This document shows positions 1 to 11,539 of a stretch of 64,000 nt of DNA, piece by piece; positions within the stretch are counted from its first letter, which is position 1; each line of letters begins with the position of its first letter. The notes below the pieces were generated by a model that ran no database searches, had not been told where the DNA came from, and was given only the letters and a program-made list of their open reading frames with translations. Origin of the DNA: Litoditis marina (Eukaryota > Nematoda > Chromadorea > Rhabditida > Rhabditidae); contig OZ038438.1 of NCBI GenBank assembly GCA_964036275.1, positions 13,038,720 to 13,102,719 of the forward strand. The letters are read 5' to 3'. The position numbers and the translations under genes were made by a program.

Positions 1-1198
1 TACTCGTAAAGCAATGTGTCGATCGAACCAAAAAATTATAATGCACTTTTCAAACGAATCAAGCTCGCAATCAGCCTACTGCGGTCTTAAACTCCACTCG
101 CGTTATGTTAATGTTCAAAACATAAGCAAAAACTATTTTGACATACATGTTTTGCTGACTAGCAGTGAGAGAAAGATTCTATGCAAAATCTGAACTTCAA
201 CCCATGAGAAGATAGATAAACTGTGACCCCTGATTATGTTGCTTCATGGATTTTGGACGAACTCTATTCGAAAGACATGCAACAATACTTCACAATACTG
301 TAATTGAATACCAACGCTAATTACACTGCATTGCTCGGATATCATATCTATGCTCGCAGCTTCTTCTCCGCGTATGTAACAATTTATCCGAAGGCAATGT
401 TAGTTAACAAAGGGTAGGAATATTTATAGACAAACCTATTGAGATCAGTAGGAGCGAGAACCCAAGCTAAATCTGCTATTTAGCTGAGACAATGCGAAAC
501 CTTACTTGGATTATAGCTCAAGGTTTTCCTGTTCGAATTCAATTGCCCGAACAACAGTTACTGAAGTAACAGTTCAATCGACGAAACTTTCATTCTGTTT
601 CCATGTTTTGATGACCTTCGAGTGGTTCGAGAGGAATATTATGTGTAAATCAACTCACTAGGATTAGTCATGAGATGTTGGTAGAGATATGAGTGGGGAA
701 CACCGGAAACGGCTAGCCGAGCGACAGAAATATGTTGCGAGTGAGTGTGTAAAAAGTGATTGTGCGGGTTACAATGATGCCTATCACTTGTCCAGCCATT
801 TTTTTGCCCACAAAGCTCCGCTGGTGCCGGGATCTCCCTTTGTAAACAAGGCAGTTTAATTGAGATGAAATTAAGCGAAAAGTTGAGCGTTTGATCCAGA
901 TTTTTCGCGTTAGCATCTGACGATAACCGGTGAGATAATAACAACTTCACTTGAGGTTTATTTGGAATAAATTGAGTTAGATATGTAGGAGAGTGATTCG
1001 TGGACACACAAAACTAATTTGTTCACGGCCGGTCTCTATTAAAACTGACTCCGTGATGCGATCACACAGGAGCTTGAATTGACATGCCAAATTGGATAGG
1101 AGAAGAGCATAACATGGGTGTCACGGTTCAGCAATGAATAAAGGCCCTTCATGATGAAGCAGCCTAGTTGAAAACTCATGCCAACCTTTCTCTTTCCT
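1..1198. other. gene-poor left edge
   Basis: I see no supportable exon here. Reading frames of 60-120 codons exist on the minus strand, but they lack splice context, cysteine patterns or domain motifs, and such frames are expected by chance at this base composition. Confidence 0.5.
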
Positions 1199-1637
1199 CT
1201 AAATGTTGGTTGTGTTAAAACACTGGCAGAGGGTCTGTTCATTGACTGAATATATCGCGATTCCAAGTATCAAATCAGTTTTTTGTGGAAAAGTGTTGTG
1301 AAATCGGAATGGAGGTATAGGAGATGTGGAGTAAGACAATGGCTAAACAGGTGGATGATCCTCGGATAACGTGGACCCGGCTCGACAACAACTATTAGTT
1401 GATTACGGACATTCGATCAGAAAACCAACAGATGTAATCAGGTTATTAGTGAGATTATTGAATGGGAGATTTAGTTACTAGAATAGTGTTTAAGTCTGTT
1501 TCAAATTAACTTCAACTCTTCATAATCGTCGTCAAGACGATATCACTGTCACTTTGAAAGTACAACAATATAGACTCACCACTGCAGTACTCTGTAGCTT
1601 TCTGCTCGTTGAAGATTGTGTCACAGATATGGAACAC
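1199..1637 (-). CDS. 3' exons of a small cysteine-rich protein (partial)
   Basis: Two exons with matching phase. The upstream one (1637-1580) follows a TTTCCAG acceptor, is open in phase 0 and ends G|GTGAGT in phase 1; it encodes VFHICDTIFNEQKATEYCSG. The next (1245-1199) follows TATTCAG, takes up that phase, encodes VNEQTLCQCFNTTNI and ends in TAG. Four or five cysteines within 35 residues suggest a secreted disulphide-bonded protein, like the other cysteine-rich exons in the first 10 kb. I did not find the 5' exons; a cysteine-containing open stretch at 2590-2480 on the same strand is a candidate but its phase is uncertain. The family is not recognised. Another phase of the same two exons is also open, so this reading is tentative. 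Confidence 0.35.
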
Positions 1638-4600
1638 CTGGAAACATTTGAATCATGTAACAAATAATAATAGATAGCGAAGGGCCGTTGAAAGATCGCC
1701 AAGCACAAAATGGAGCCGCAGTGAAATAAAATGAAGACATTGTTGAAGAATAACCTCTTACTTTGATATTATGGATTCAAAAACAGAGGTATGAAACTGT
1801 GAGAGAACAATAATACACTAACTGAATGCGACAAAACCGAGTGAGTGAGAACGCATGTGCTTTCACGCAAAAAATAAAAATATGTGACATGACTTATGTC
1901 TAACAATACGATTATATTTTCAATCGTTCCAAGCACTTAAATGCCGAGCACTTGTTTAATCATTGATTAATGCCTCCGCGGTGGCAATTATCTTAAACTA
2001 CAATGATATCTGGTTTGATTGGAAATTGGAGGTTATAGTAAATCACCTGTCGCAAAATCACCTAACAACTATTGTCAAGCAACCTCAAGTTGAGTCGTCT
2101 CGACTCTCAGTTATTACAAGTAACATTGATTAACTGGGAACAAGAATTTACCAGAGAGATGGGTCTAAACTAGGTTGTCCTGCCACTCGAAACACATCAA
2201 TTGAAACTTGCTTTACGGACTTCAATGTTTGCGATACTCACTCAACCCATTTAAATGACAAAAGGGCACAAGACTGACCAAATAAAAGTCAAAGTCATGA
2301 GAAGTGGTGAAAATTGCACTCACAAAGGTTCAAAGAAGACATAAAAGATACAGAAAATGAAAAACAACAGATTTTCGGTTGTCGAAATTTCTTTAGGTAT
2401 TTGTGTGGTCGTAACTAGGAAGAGGAAAAGAATCAAAGTTGAAAAGGAGGGCAGTTGAGAGCTGGAAAGTTATCATTCACGTGTCCTTGTGCAAGTAAAT
2501 CGTGAAACAATAGCCGACCTTCAACGGAGACGGTGGCCAGCGTATTATGTCCTTTGTTGAACACTTTATGGCATTATCCTGGCTGGACACAATGCTTATC
2601 GCTTAGAAATTGGCTCTTGTATTAATAAAGCGCAAAACTTTCCAATCTTCTTTGCTGGTGCAACTATCCAAGCGTGCCGTTAACTTCGGGCATGTTAGAA
2701 CGCTTTTAAATATTGTAATTAATTCTACGTACTACAAGTGCACATGTTTTTGTTCCAAACTAAGATGTGCTTTCTTTTTCATCCAAGTGAGAGTTCTTCT
2801 ATGTTCATACCACAGTTATCTTTGCCATCTAAACATGTAGTCATGTAATTGCCTTCTTTACAAACAATTCAAATCTACAACAGGATAGACTCGAGAAAAT
2901 TATGAGAAGTAGCGATCAGTCGGTTCCAACTGTTAATAGGAAACAGTGACAGAGAGAGCAAACATGCAAACGCTCTCGATGGACTACGTATAATGACAGT
3001 TGCGAGCCGGAATCTAATATCGGCACCAACCCAAAGACTATTTCAGCACTATAACACTAGGACACCAAGAAACATGAAACTGAGTGAAATAGCACGGCAC
3101 CTGAGATGTGCAAGAGCATCCAAAACTAGCACATGTACAATCTTTTATTTCTTGTGCGATTTCAACCAGATTTAACTTATATGAAACCAGTTTCATCTTA
3201 TGACACGTATCAAAAAGTTTCTACAAACCTATTAGTAACATTTCAGAGAAATGAGGTTGAAAATAGTTACGAGGAAGTAATTCTGGACTTCGAAATATTA
3301 TGATAGAAAAGGAAAGTGAAGTGTGTATGTTGTCAGTATGAGAGCAGATATTCGTTTTCAACTAGCCATACACAGACTGCGATTCTGGCTTTGTGCAACG
3401 AAAGTAACAATGCACATCAAATGAATTGCATTAAACGAAGCGCGCGGCATCTGAGCCCTAGATAGAGAGGAGTACAGGAACAACGTAGTAGGTGAAAGCC
3501 AACCGAACACCCTAACTACTCATTATTCCACAATAGAACAAATATCAGTGATGCGTATCCTGGTCCAAGAATATAACTAACAATGTGAATATACACATGT
3601 AGTTAGTGATCAGTTGTTTCTTGTGGATAGTCGTACGAAAGTGAATGTGCCACATATTGCCAGCTGTTTTCGGTTGTCGGAGGTGCAGCATGTACGGTAA
3701 TCAGGCGAAAACGAGGATGGATGCCAGCGGCCTTCTAGTGACCAAGTGAAAGTATGTGGTCGGATGTACGCCTTTGTGCCCAAAACACTTGCTAAGCCTG
3801 TTTCTGCTTTTTAGGATGTGAAAGCGAATTGTTGCGCAACGACTCGTTTCTAAGGAAAGTGAGCCGGTCATTGCCGTGCGCCGCCCGCGTATAGCCAACG
3901 GTAGGCATTTCCATTACCGACTGGAAGCAAATAAACAGAGTATGCTGAGAATACTCTATAAACGGTGGGAACAAGTTGTAACGATACCAATCATTTCAAA
4001 CATTAAGTCAGAGTGATTTTCAGAGAAATTGAGATGCAAAACGTAGTGACTTGAACGCGTTCAACATTCAAAATGAACGGTGCATATATGCAACGCAAAT
4101 CGCATGGCTTCGTTTCTGATGGAGCAGCTCCGAACCGAATCGTTAGGAGTTATAAAAATTGGAGTTCTCAGTCTATTGTTGCTTTCTTCCCACAGTTGCG
4201 GCGAGATGCCCCGAGGCAAGACGCATGCATTATTGAATCTAAGAACCCATTATTGCTAATATCGCATTCAATAAAGCTCAACAGGAATCCGTACTAGCGG
4301 GCTACTTACTAACCCTAGTACAATCGCTAGACAACTTGAAACTACAATACCATTCGATCACAGGCTAGGGGGATAATAGTGAATTCAGCCTTATAAATCA
4401 TGCGTCAATTGATGGAGTCAAAATACATGTGGAAAAACAGAAAAGGCATAGTGTATATGACAAACCGAAAAAACATTCATCAAGAAAAAATGATCCTACG
4501 TACAATTTGTCATATACACAAATACAAGTTCTCTAAGATTTGTAGAGGAGCTCATTCTTGGCATCCGTCTTCCAAGGTCACTCAACGGTTGGCTCTATAA

Positions 4601-6367
4601 TTGTTGGTGTTGTGCTGACCTCAACCTTTCTGATTGCGTAACATGAAAACGGGTATCTGTGCGATGAAGCTTGTAATTATTCGCGTATCCTCTATGACCA
4701 AACGGTTGTATACACTCTAATTAGGATTGTGTCAACCAGCAAAGATCAGAGCGGTGATTTTCATGCGAATGTTTTATATTGCATCAGGAAGTGATATTTG
4801 AAGTCTTCCTCCAATATCACTCCCGATGATAATTTCAGACCAATGAAGTTCAATAAGGGTCGGGTGAACTGCTTCATCTCTACTTTTCTGTGACCCAAAG
4901 GAACATATGCTTACATCTGAACTGAGAAACAAAAATAACTCATAACAGGTGAGTACTATTAACCGCGAACAAGTGAGATGAGAGTTGAAAGAACTGTAGA
5001 AGACATATCAGGAGACCATAGATCAAAGTGGTTCGACACCTGTTTAGGTTATATAGGATTGTTCGGGTAAACATAAAGGGCGCTAATTTGATCTGGCCGT
5101 AGCATACTCGACGGAACAACGTGCTCTCGACCCTAATTGAGCAGCCTTTGAGTAGATCTGGCTAGCTCGATGTTCAAATTTATCAGATTTCAAGTTTTTT
5201 GTTCAAGTTCAATACCATCTTCTAATTCTTCAGTGACCGGAAAGACCCTCGCTTCAACATGAACGTTTTACGTGTTCTCAAACAACGTTTTCAGGAGTTA
5301 TCATAAACATCAAACGGTCAATAATCATTGAAGCCTCTGTTAAAGCAACATGAAAAAGAGCGTGAGGCGTAACTGATCTACATTCTGTTTTGCTAGTCAC
5401 AAATGAGCTGAGATTACTCGCCTGCGCATCGAAATAGGCTTTGTTGCCCACAATTACCTATTGTAATTGAGCGGGGCACTTGAACCGCTAACATTGACTA
5501 AACAATGGCATGCACAAATGGAACAATACGACCGAAATAGTTGGAAAAAATGGAAGAGGGCTTTATGATTTGCACTGAAAACCGGCAGACACAGTTTATT
5601 TGATATATGTAATTGTTTTCTATTATTATCTTTTGTATTTAAGGAAACTTTCAACCTTTCCGGGAATCGTTTCAAACGTATATATAGAAAGTACTTCTCG
5701 CGAATCAGTAACTATCTGAGTTGTTGGTCAATTCACATCGACCTAGCCCGCTGTGTTGGTTGCTTTTCGAACACGCGCTGCGACAAATAAGTTCTATACT
5801 GGATAATCAATTGGAAGCAACAGTCGATGATCTCACAACACATGCAAGTGGATTGAGCATAGTTAAGAATATCTACATCCCACGTACACGTACAACATCA
5901 TTTAGTTTTGTGTTGAATTCAAAAGTTGATTTGTTCCCGTTAACAACAGTCATCCAGAGATCGTAAAGAGTCCAGTAGATGATTTTTTCGGTACAAATCA
6001 TGATCGAATCGAGACACGTTTCGAGGGAGAAATGTGTATGTTTTTTTTTCAGAAATTTGTCGTATTTTAGTTTACGTAAAGAACCCGATCCATTTTTGAA
6101 ATTATTATACTCACAGAGTAAAACTTTTGAAGAATAAATACAAGACTGTTCCTCCATTATAGAAACCACATATAGTTGAACTGTACTGCTCAACATACTG
6201 TTCGAAATTGTGTATTATACGTTGTCCTTGAATCGTCAGGCTCAACAATTGCAATTAGGTGGTTTTTCGTGCGGTTTGTAGCAAGTTTCTCAGCAGCATA
6301 GATCAGGCATAGTATCCAGTTGTATCTCCACGAAAAGAGATAGTTGAGAATGGCGCACAAAACCTAC
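1638..6367. other. gene-poor stretch with one candidate terminal exon
   Basis: About 4.7 kb with little coding signal. The best candidate is a minus-strand exon at 3920-3792, described separately. A short inverted repeat lies near 4795-4830. No RNA gene was recognised. Confidence 0.4.
3792..3920 (-). CDS. candidate terminal exon, unknown gene
   Basis: A 129-bp phase-0 open block follows a good acceptor (CTTCCAG) and ends in TAG. It encodes 42 residues starting SVMEMPTVGYTRAAHGND and ending SHPKKQKQA. Its GC content is clearly above the surroundings and the basic, serine/asparagine-rich composition would suit an intracellular C-terminal tail. I found no upstream partner exon and no polyadenylation signal close by, so the gene is unidentified and the call rests only on the acceptor and base composition. 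Confidence 0.3.
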   Translation of the reverse strand, partial: SVMEMPTVGYTRAAHGNDRLTFLRNESLRNNSLSHPKKQKQA

Positions 6368-6524
6368 GGCGTTCCGCGATTTCGCCCAAACTCGAATGGA
6401 CACTCAACTTGAGAAACAATAACGTAATAGCGAAAACGCGACATCGCCAACTGGATTGACGGTGACGTAACTTCGCGTTGGGAACTATCCTGGCCGAAAC
6501 ACAGCCCAAACTGTGTTCTATCAA
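6368..6524 (-). CDS. candidate internal exon, Kunitz-like cysteine-rich
   Basis: A 157-bp block bounded by CTCTCAG and CC|GTAGGT, open from phase 1 to phase 2. It encodes about 51 residues including QFGLCFGQDSS, then FRYYV and VECPFEFGRNRGTP. An aromatic pair followed by Cys-x-Phe-x-Phe-Gly resembles the middle of a Kunitz (BPTI) domain in nematode secreted proteins, where a cysteine, an aromatic pair and C-x-F-x-x-G occur in that order. I could not join it to neighbouring exons. Seen: splice sites and open phase. Inferred: Kunitz relationship. Confidence 0.35.
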
Positions 6525-6638
6525 CTGAGAGCTTATTTTATTCGATAAGTTCGTTAACGGTTTGCAAGCGTTCTGATTACAGTCTGTACGTATATTCAAG
6601 TTGTTGATACATCATAAATCTCAAAAAAACTTTTATAT

Positions 6639-7103
6639 GTGTTTTGTCGGTTTCTGGTACCTTGCCTCGCGCTCCCAACAAATTCTAAGGAGAACGACAG
6701 GTTCTGTGGACGTAAACCAAGCCTCAACAAATTGCTGTGGTTTAATCTGAGCTGCATGATGATTGAATCGAGAATACGGGAAATTTTAATGGAGGCTGGA
6801 GATAGAAAAAGTTCACTAAATGAATTTGAGTCAACACATTTTCGTATTAAGTACATATGTCGTGATGAGCACGTCACCAGCATTGTACTTTACAAAGAAG
6901 TTGTAGTGCTAGAACACTTTCCTTTTTCTAAACTTTTTCTTGGAGTTTGCCATGAGGTTGTTTTTAATATTAAATGGTGTGTGATGTTGGCTGAAACAGA
7001 TATTCAGCGATACACATTACGGCCGTATTGCATTCATTTGCAGCTCGTATTCTTATCTTTCTCTGATGAGCGATTGACACATTTTTCAAATGTAGATACA
7101 TAG
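6639..7103 (+). CDS. unassigned 154-codon reading frame
   Basis: One of the longest uninterrupted frames on the plus strand. The middle (EILMEAGDRKSS...FRIKYICRDEH) has a protein-like composition, but no motif, cysteine pattern or splice context identifies it. A 95-codon antisense frame covers its first half. At this base composition about one frame this long could arise by chance in 64 kb, so it is recorded only as a candidate. Confidence 0.2.
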   Translation: MFCRFLVPCLALPTNSKENDRFCGRKPSLNKLLWFNLSCMMIESRIREILMEAGDRKSSLNEFESTHFRIKYICRDEHVTSIVLYKEVVVLEHFPFSKLFLGVCHEVVFNIKWCVMLAETDIQRYTLRPYCIHLQLVFLSFSDERLTHFSNVDT

Positions 7104-7258
7104 TGAAATTTATAACAAGAATACTGTCAAAAGATATATCAACCATTCAATGATAAGAATAAACACATCTCTGTGAATGTGTGAATGATCATAAATACAG
7201 AGGTTTTGAGTAACAAATGCGAAAGATAGTTTGTAGGTCTTTTTTTCGAGTAGAAAGC

Positions 7259-8336
7259 TTTATTTTTCACAGATGCACACAACAGAGTTTGTCAAGTCGC
7301 GCCGAGTAGTTCATCACACTCTGTCGTTCGAATATTTGGTTTGGATATGAGCTGAAAAAATCATCTAACACAGCTATAACCTTCCACGCTACACCAAACG
7401 GATAACTTAAAACAACCAGATGAAAATCAAACTGTATTTCACACAAGGTTCTTGCAAAGAAGTTAACGTAGGCTCTCACAAGTTCACAGTGTGCGATTCC
7501 TGAACATGTTGTGGGCGATACTATAAATGTTCCTTGAACTTGGTGCTAAGTTAAAGGAGACCGGAACACAACTTGAGCAGAGGTTCTGTTTTGGGTTGAT
7601 TTTAACTGTATTGAGATCAGAGAGCACAAATAACTCTTATATTAGTTTGATCAGTCCAGGTCACATTCACATGACAATTCCGCGCGACACGCCACGCGTC
7701 CAATCAAAAGTAGAAAACAGCAGCTTTACGAGAAATCATGTTGCTCCCCGGTCTCCTTCAAGCTGACGCACTGACTTTCGAATGTTCTTGGATTGAAGTC
7801 TGCCTTCTTAGGTTATATCCTATACGCTTGTTCCGTGGAGAGCTATGTGCAATGATGAGAACGATATAGTTCACATTAAGAAACCACAGTCAACTCCTTG
7901 TCTTGCTCCGTCTTCTTAAAAATGCGGCGCGTCCTCGCGCACGTACGTGATACATTGAGTTTACCTACGTACACAATGCCAAATATACCACAGTATTATG
8001 AAAACAACAGAGCCGTGAGAGATTCAGGATTGATTCATTACAGTAACCCAAATCTTGTTCGCTTCTATTTTACTCCGTGATACTGCGTTTTTTTTTGAAT
8101 TTTCTGTATATAAGGTGTAAAACTTCTATCTAAAAACAGAATAAACGACTCTTTCCATTTTTCAAAATAACTTGCGTTGCACACTTTCTGGGTACGGCCC
8201 CTTCGAACTTACCATTCCCTTTTTCTTCATTATGACAGCAGGAGAAATGATTTGATCCTGCGCTGGAGACCATACAGTCAAAGTTCGGAGGACAGAAACG
8301 TTCCTGAACTCCACAGCCACGCAAGATGGGGAAGGC
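7259..8336 (-). CDS. 3' end of a secreted protein with a lustrin-like cysteine repeat (partial)
   Basis: Exon 8336-8213 follows TTTTCTAG, is open in phase 0 and ends AATG|GTAAGT. It encodes about 41 residues with the spacing RGCGVQERFCPPNFDC followed by NHFSCCHN. The C-G...CP..F.C......F.CC pattern matches the lustrin-type cysteine-rich repeat that nematodes often combine with Kunitz domains in extracellular proteins. A phase-compatible last exon lies at 7351-7314, after TTTTTTCAG and ending TGA. An AATAAA signal sits at 7264-7259, about 50 nt past that stop, which supports a gene end here. The Kunitz-like exons at 9.4-9.9 kb could be its 5' part, but I could not join them in phase. Confidence 0.45.
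7554..7758. mobile_element. 205-bp inverted-repeat element (MITE-like), copy 1
   Basis: Begins AAGGAGACCGG and ends with its reverse complement CCGGTCTCCTT. It is repeated in inverted orientation, with exactly the same 205-bp length and about 91 percent identity by eye, at 32108-32312. It has no coding capacity, so it fits a non-autonomous DNA transposon remnant. No clear target-site duplication is visible. Confidence 0.8.
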
Positions 8337-9431
8337 CTAGAAAAGTATTAGACAATAACCGGTTTGAGAGCTGTTCTTCTCGATCTCTTTGAAAGTATTT
8401 CGAATCAAACAACTTCTCGCACAGAAATGGGCTCAACAAACAGACTCAGTTCATTTCGTCTCAAAGTAGACGCATAGCTCCTTTCGTCTCAAAAGCTTTA
8501 ACGGAAAATCGCTCTTTTTCGTGAGGATGAACCAATAAAAAACTACTTGCCAGTGAGTGTTTTTCCGAAACAAAGCCAGATTGAGTTGTTTCATGTCTAG
8601 TCATATGTAGTTTGAATATCAACTTTTGTGGTTCTCTGGGAAACAGTGAATTCTCTACAAGAACGTACTGTATTCGCTATTATTCATAAAATATTAAAAT
8701 TTGTAAGATTAATTGGTGAGATTCTGAGAATCTACTGATGGGGGCTACCCGACGGAATTCAGACTTATGCCCCGAATGCCTAAGATAACTGGAAACTAAA
8801 CTTTTTTTAGTTTCGTTAATATAAAATTTGTTTACTCTTCACTAGAGACTTTCTCTCTCTCTCTTGCTGTTAAACTAAGGTACTTTTCAAAGAATCGCAG
8901 TTCGAACTATCCTGTCTGTTGAGCTGGTTCACCAACTTACTATTTGTTTGTCCTTTCCGAAAGTGGTAGTAAAAATTCTGTGCTTGTAGTGTGACAGGTC
9001 GCAAGTGAAAATAGCGGTAATCGTGCGACCATCTGGAATATAATTTTCATTTGCAGCATGTGTTTAGTTATCGTTTCTCAGTATGCAGAGTGTGAAGTAA
9101 ATCCGAGCCCCTTCATCCCATTATGCGTTTCCTCGTTTTGCGCACCATTTCGCGGACCTCGCAAAAAGAGATTCAGATGGAGAGGCCAGGATGTTCATCA
9201 CTAACCATCTGAATATTGGAAAATTCTCACAAGCAATCTGGTATATTACCGCAAAGTATATGTCGAGATATCTCGGGTTTCGGGAACAATGTTCCGAAGA
9301 ACCTATGGTCAGGGTATATCAAAAAAACCGGTGGCTCATCCAATGGCTCACGAGAGTAGTTTGTTAGAGGATTTCTAACGCGAAGCATTACTTTGTTATT
9401 ACTGCACAGTGAATAATTTGTCTAGGAAAGT
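8337..9431. other. intergenic or intronic, no clear gene
   Basis: Contains a short CT-rich microsatellite near 8850 and an 11-13 bp direct repeat (TTTCGTCTCAAA) at about 8454 and 8486. A GC-richer open stretch near 9060-9160 on the minus strand lacks a usable donor. Part may be an intron joining the Kunitz-like and lustrin-like exons. Confidence 0.35.
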
Positions 9432-9930
9432 TCATATCCACGAAGTGTTTATGAGCGCACAAGTCGTACCCGGCAATTCCTCCTTGATACATTCGTCAAG
9501 CGTGGAGTACGTTTTCTTGACTTCTCGCGGAGTGCAGCCCTCGCGATCCGCGAAACATAGGGTTGCACTAACATTGTAGTAGTACTGGAAACAAAATACA
9601 TTTACCCATTACATATCACTTGAATGAGCCGTAATGGAGTTCTGTCATTCGAAAACTATTTCACAGCATCTGGAGCAACACGTGTTGTAAAAGTGTTATA
9701 CCCTCGATCGTTGGGACATGGTGTCTATCGCATTTCTGTCACGTTACCTGAAATGGTTAACCACCGCGTGATCAACGCAAAACATGTATAGAACCCCTTC
9801 ATTCCAGACTCACGATTATAGGCGCATCGTAGTAGGGAACATCTCCTCTACACTTGAATGGTTGCGGTTTCCAAATCTTGCCAAGGACTCCCGAAGAGAG
9901 TGAAATCACCAGAAGGACAATGACGTGCAT
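9432..9930 (-). CDS. small secreted Kunitz-like cysteine-rich protein
   Basis: Two exons give an 89-residue protein. Exon 1 (9930-9814) starts with ATG just after a CATTCAG acceptor. Its first 17 residues (MHVIVLLVISLSSGVLG) are a clear signal peptide, followed by FKCRGDVPYYDAP. Exon 2 (9584-9432) continues in phase 0 after TTCCAG with YYYNVSATLCF, then REGC, YSTLDEC and a final cysteine, and ends in TGA. The order aromatic triplet, Cys-x-F, G-C, then T-x-x-E-C is that of a degenerate Kunitz domain, though the cysteine number is reduced, so protease inhibition cannot be assumed. No AATAAA follows closely, and weak donors in exon 2 leave open a longer transcript continuing toward 8.3 kb. Confidence 0.6.
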
Positions 9931-11539
9931 TGCTCTGAATGAAGTAGGGTAAGATCAAGCCTTACTCAAGTGAAAAGTGTGTTTTTAGCATGAAGAGTTT
10001 GAAAAGAGCGAAATGTATTGTTCAGAAGAAAACTCAACGAGAAGAATAGAAAAATTCGTGTGCGCTGATCCTTTAATAACGATTTTGTCGTTTACAATAT
10101 AGACGAAATCGGTTATCCTGTGAAAACACAATTTCGGCGCACATATAATCGGCAGAAATTCTCATCTTTTATTGCGCATAACATTTACATTATCCTTATG
10201 TAGGATTCGGAAGGCAGAGAGTCGCAAGACACTTCCTATATCAGAATACGAGAACTGCCCCCCCCCCCCTCTCTCGAACTAGTCCCCGAGAATGGGTGGT
10301 TTATCAGAGGCAATAAACAACAAACAAGATATGGGCTGTAAATAAAACACACGAACGAAAGTTGGAATTGTATCAGAGTTTGCAGGAAAACCCGAACTTA
10401 ATTACAAAGAATTCTGCGGTTTTTCAGTTGTTAATTTCCAGTGATTCATGACGAACGTGCGTAGAAGAAGTAGAAAGAACAACATTCAACTGTTATCAGA
10501 GAGTTTATTACTGAAGAAAACTCTCTGTTTGCTCCAACACAGTTTTGAACATTCGCATGTTGTCTTGTCTGAAATGAATTTCACACTCTATGGTGTTGAA
10601 ACGCGTTTCATTGTGGAACAAAATGGCGTGACCATATTTGCCACGTTCATTGGTTATGGATGTGATCACCATCATTGTGGTCTGCAGATTCTCAGAAATT
10701 AAATTCGGCCAGTGTCTTCATGTATCGTATGAACTTCTCTGAACGTACAAAAGGTTCAAACGTGTGTTTGATATCTACTAGCGTATCAGTTAGATTTTAT
10801 TGATAACTGTGCGTATCAACTGGTTTTCAGGATTCAGGGTTAATGTAGTTGCTGACAGGTTTACCAGGTCTTGTAGTATAACCTATGCCCGGAGTACAGA
10901 AGAGATACCTAAATGCCCGTTGAAAATTTGGCACCGAGCAAATAAATTTCCTGGTGTGGTTTTTATTCAGAATTTTACAGTTGATCACCGTTGGGACAGA
11001 ATGTGACAAGAAGTTTTACTACAAAGCGAGAGTTTGTATTTGAAAAACTTTCTTAGGGATGGACTCTGATGAAGTAAGACGAAAGTTTCAATGTGTCTCA
11101 AGTACTCTGGACTAGTTATTTTTCCATTCGTTCACCTGTAAAATGGGTAAACGTTTGTCCGACAAGATATTTCTCTGTAATTTTACTCTTGAGTTAGCAT
11201 TTTGATCTGAACGAGCTTGAGAAGGTGATGAGAATTCAACCCCACGGGGAGTCAACCGAGTCTTAGATTACGACCTCCATTTTCTTGGAAATTCATCTCT
11301 TTGGTAGTTATAAAGACATAATAAATCACATTTCATCATTTTGCGACCTCCTCATTTCAACCCGAATGATTGCTTCGCCTGGTTTGTTATGTAATCGAAA
11401 TATACACGATTGAGAGAGAGTTGAATCTGCATTTTTTGACCTGTTTTCTATTCTAAATATTCGCAAAAGTTTGTGCATTTTATTCATACATGAAACATGG
11501 AGTATCATTCGGACGGCATGGTCGGTATATCCCAGTTTC
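9931..11539. other. intergenic, no supported gene
   Basis: Separates the Kunitz-like gene from the amidinohydrolase; both are on the minus strand, so this holds the latter's downstream region and the former's promoter. A homopolymer of 12-13 C lies at about 10258-10270. Plus-strand frames of 68-84 codons at 10.4-11.0 kb show no splice or motif support. Confidence 0.5.

Noticed and set aside
639..1007. 122-codon minus-strand frame
   Set aside because: No motif, no splice context, overlapping frames on the same strand; expected by chance.
10258..10270. Poly-C run
   Set aside because: Simple homopolymer; no supporting structure.
10448..11009. Overlapping frames of 60-84 codons on both strands
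   Set aside because: Random-looking composition and no splice or family signal.
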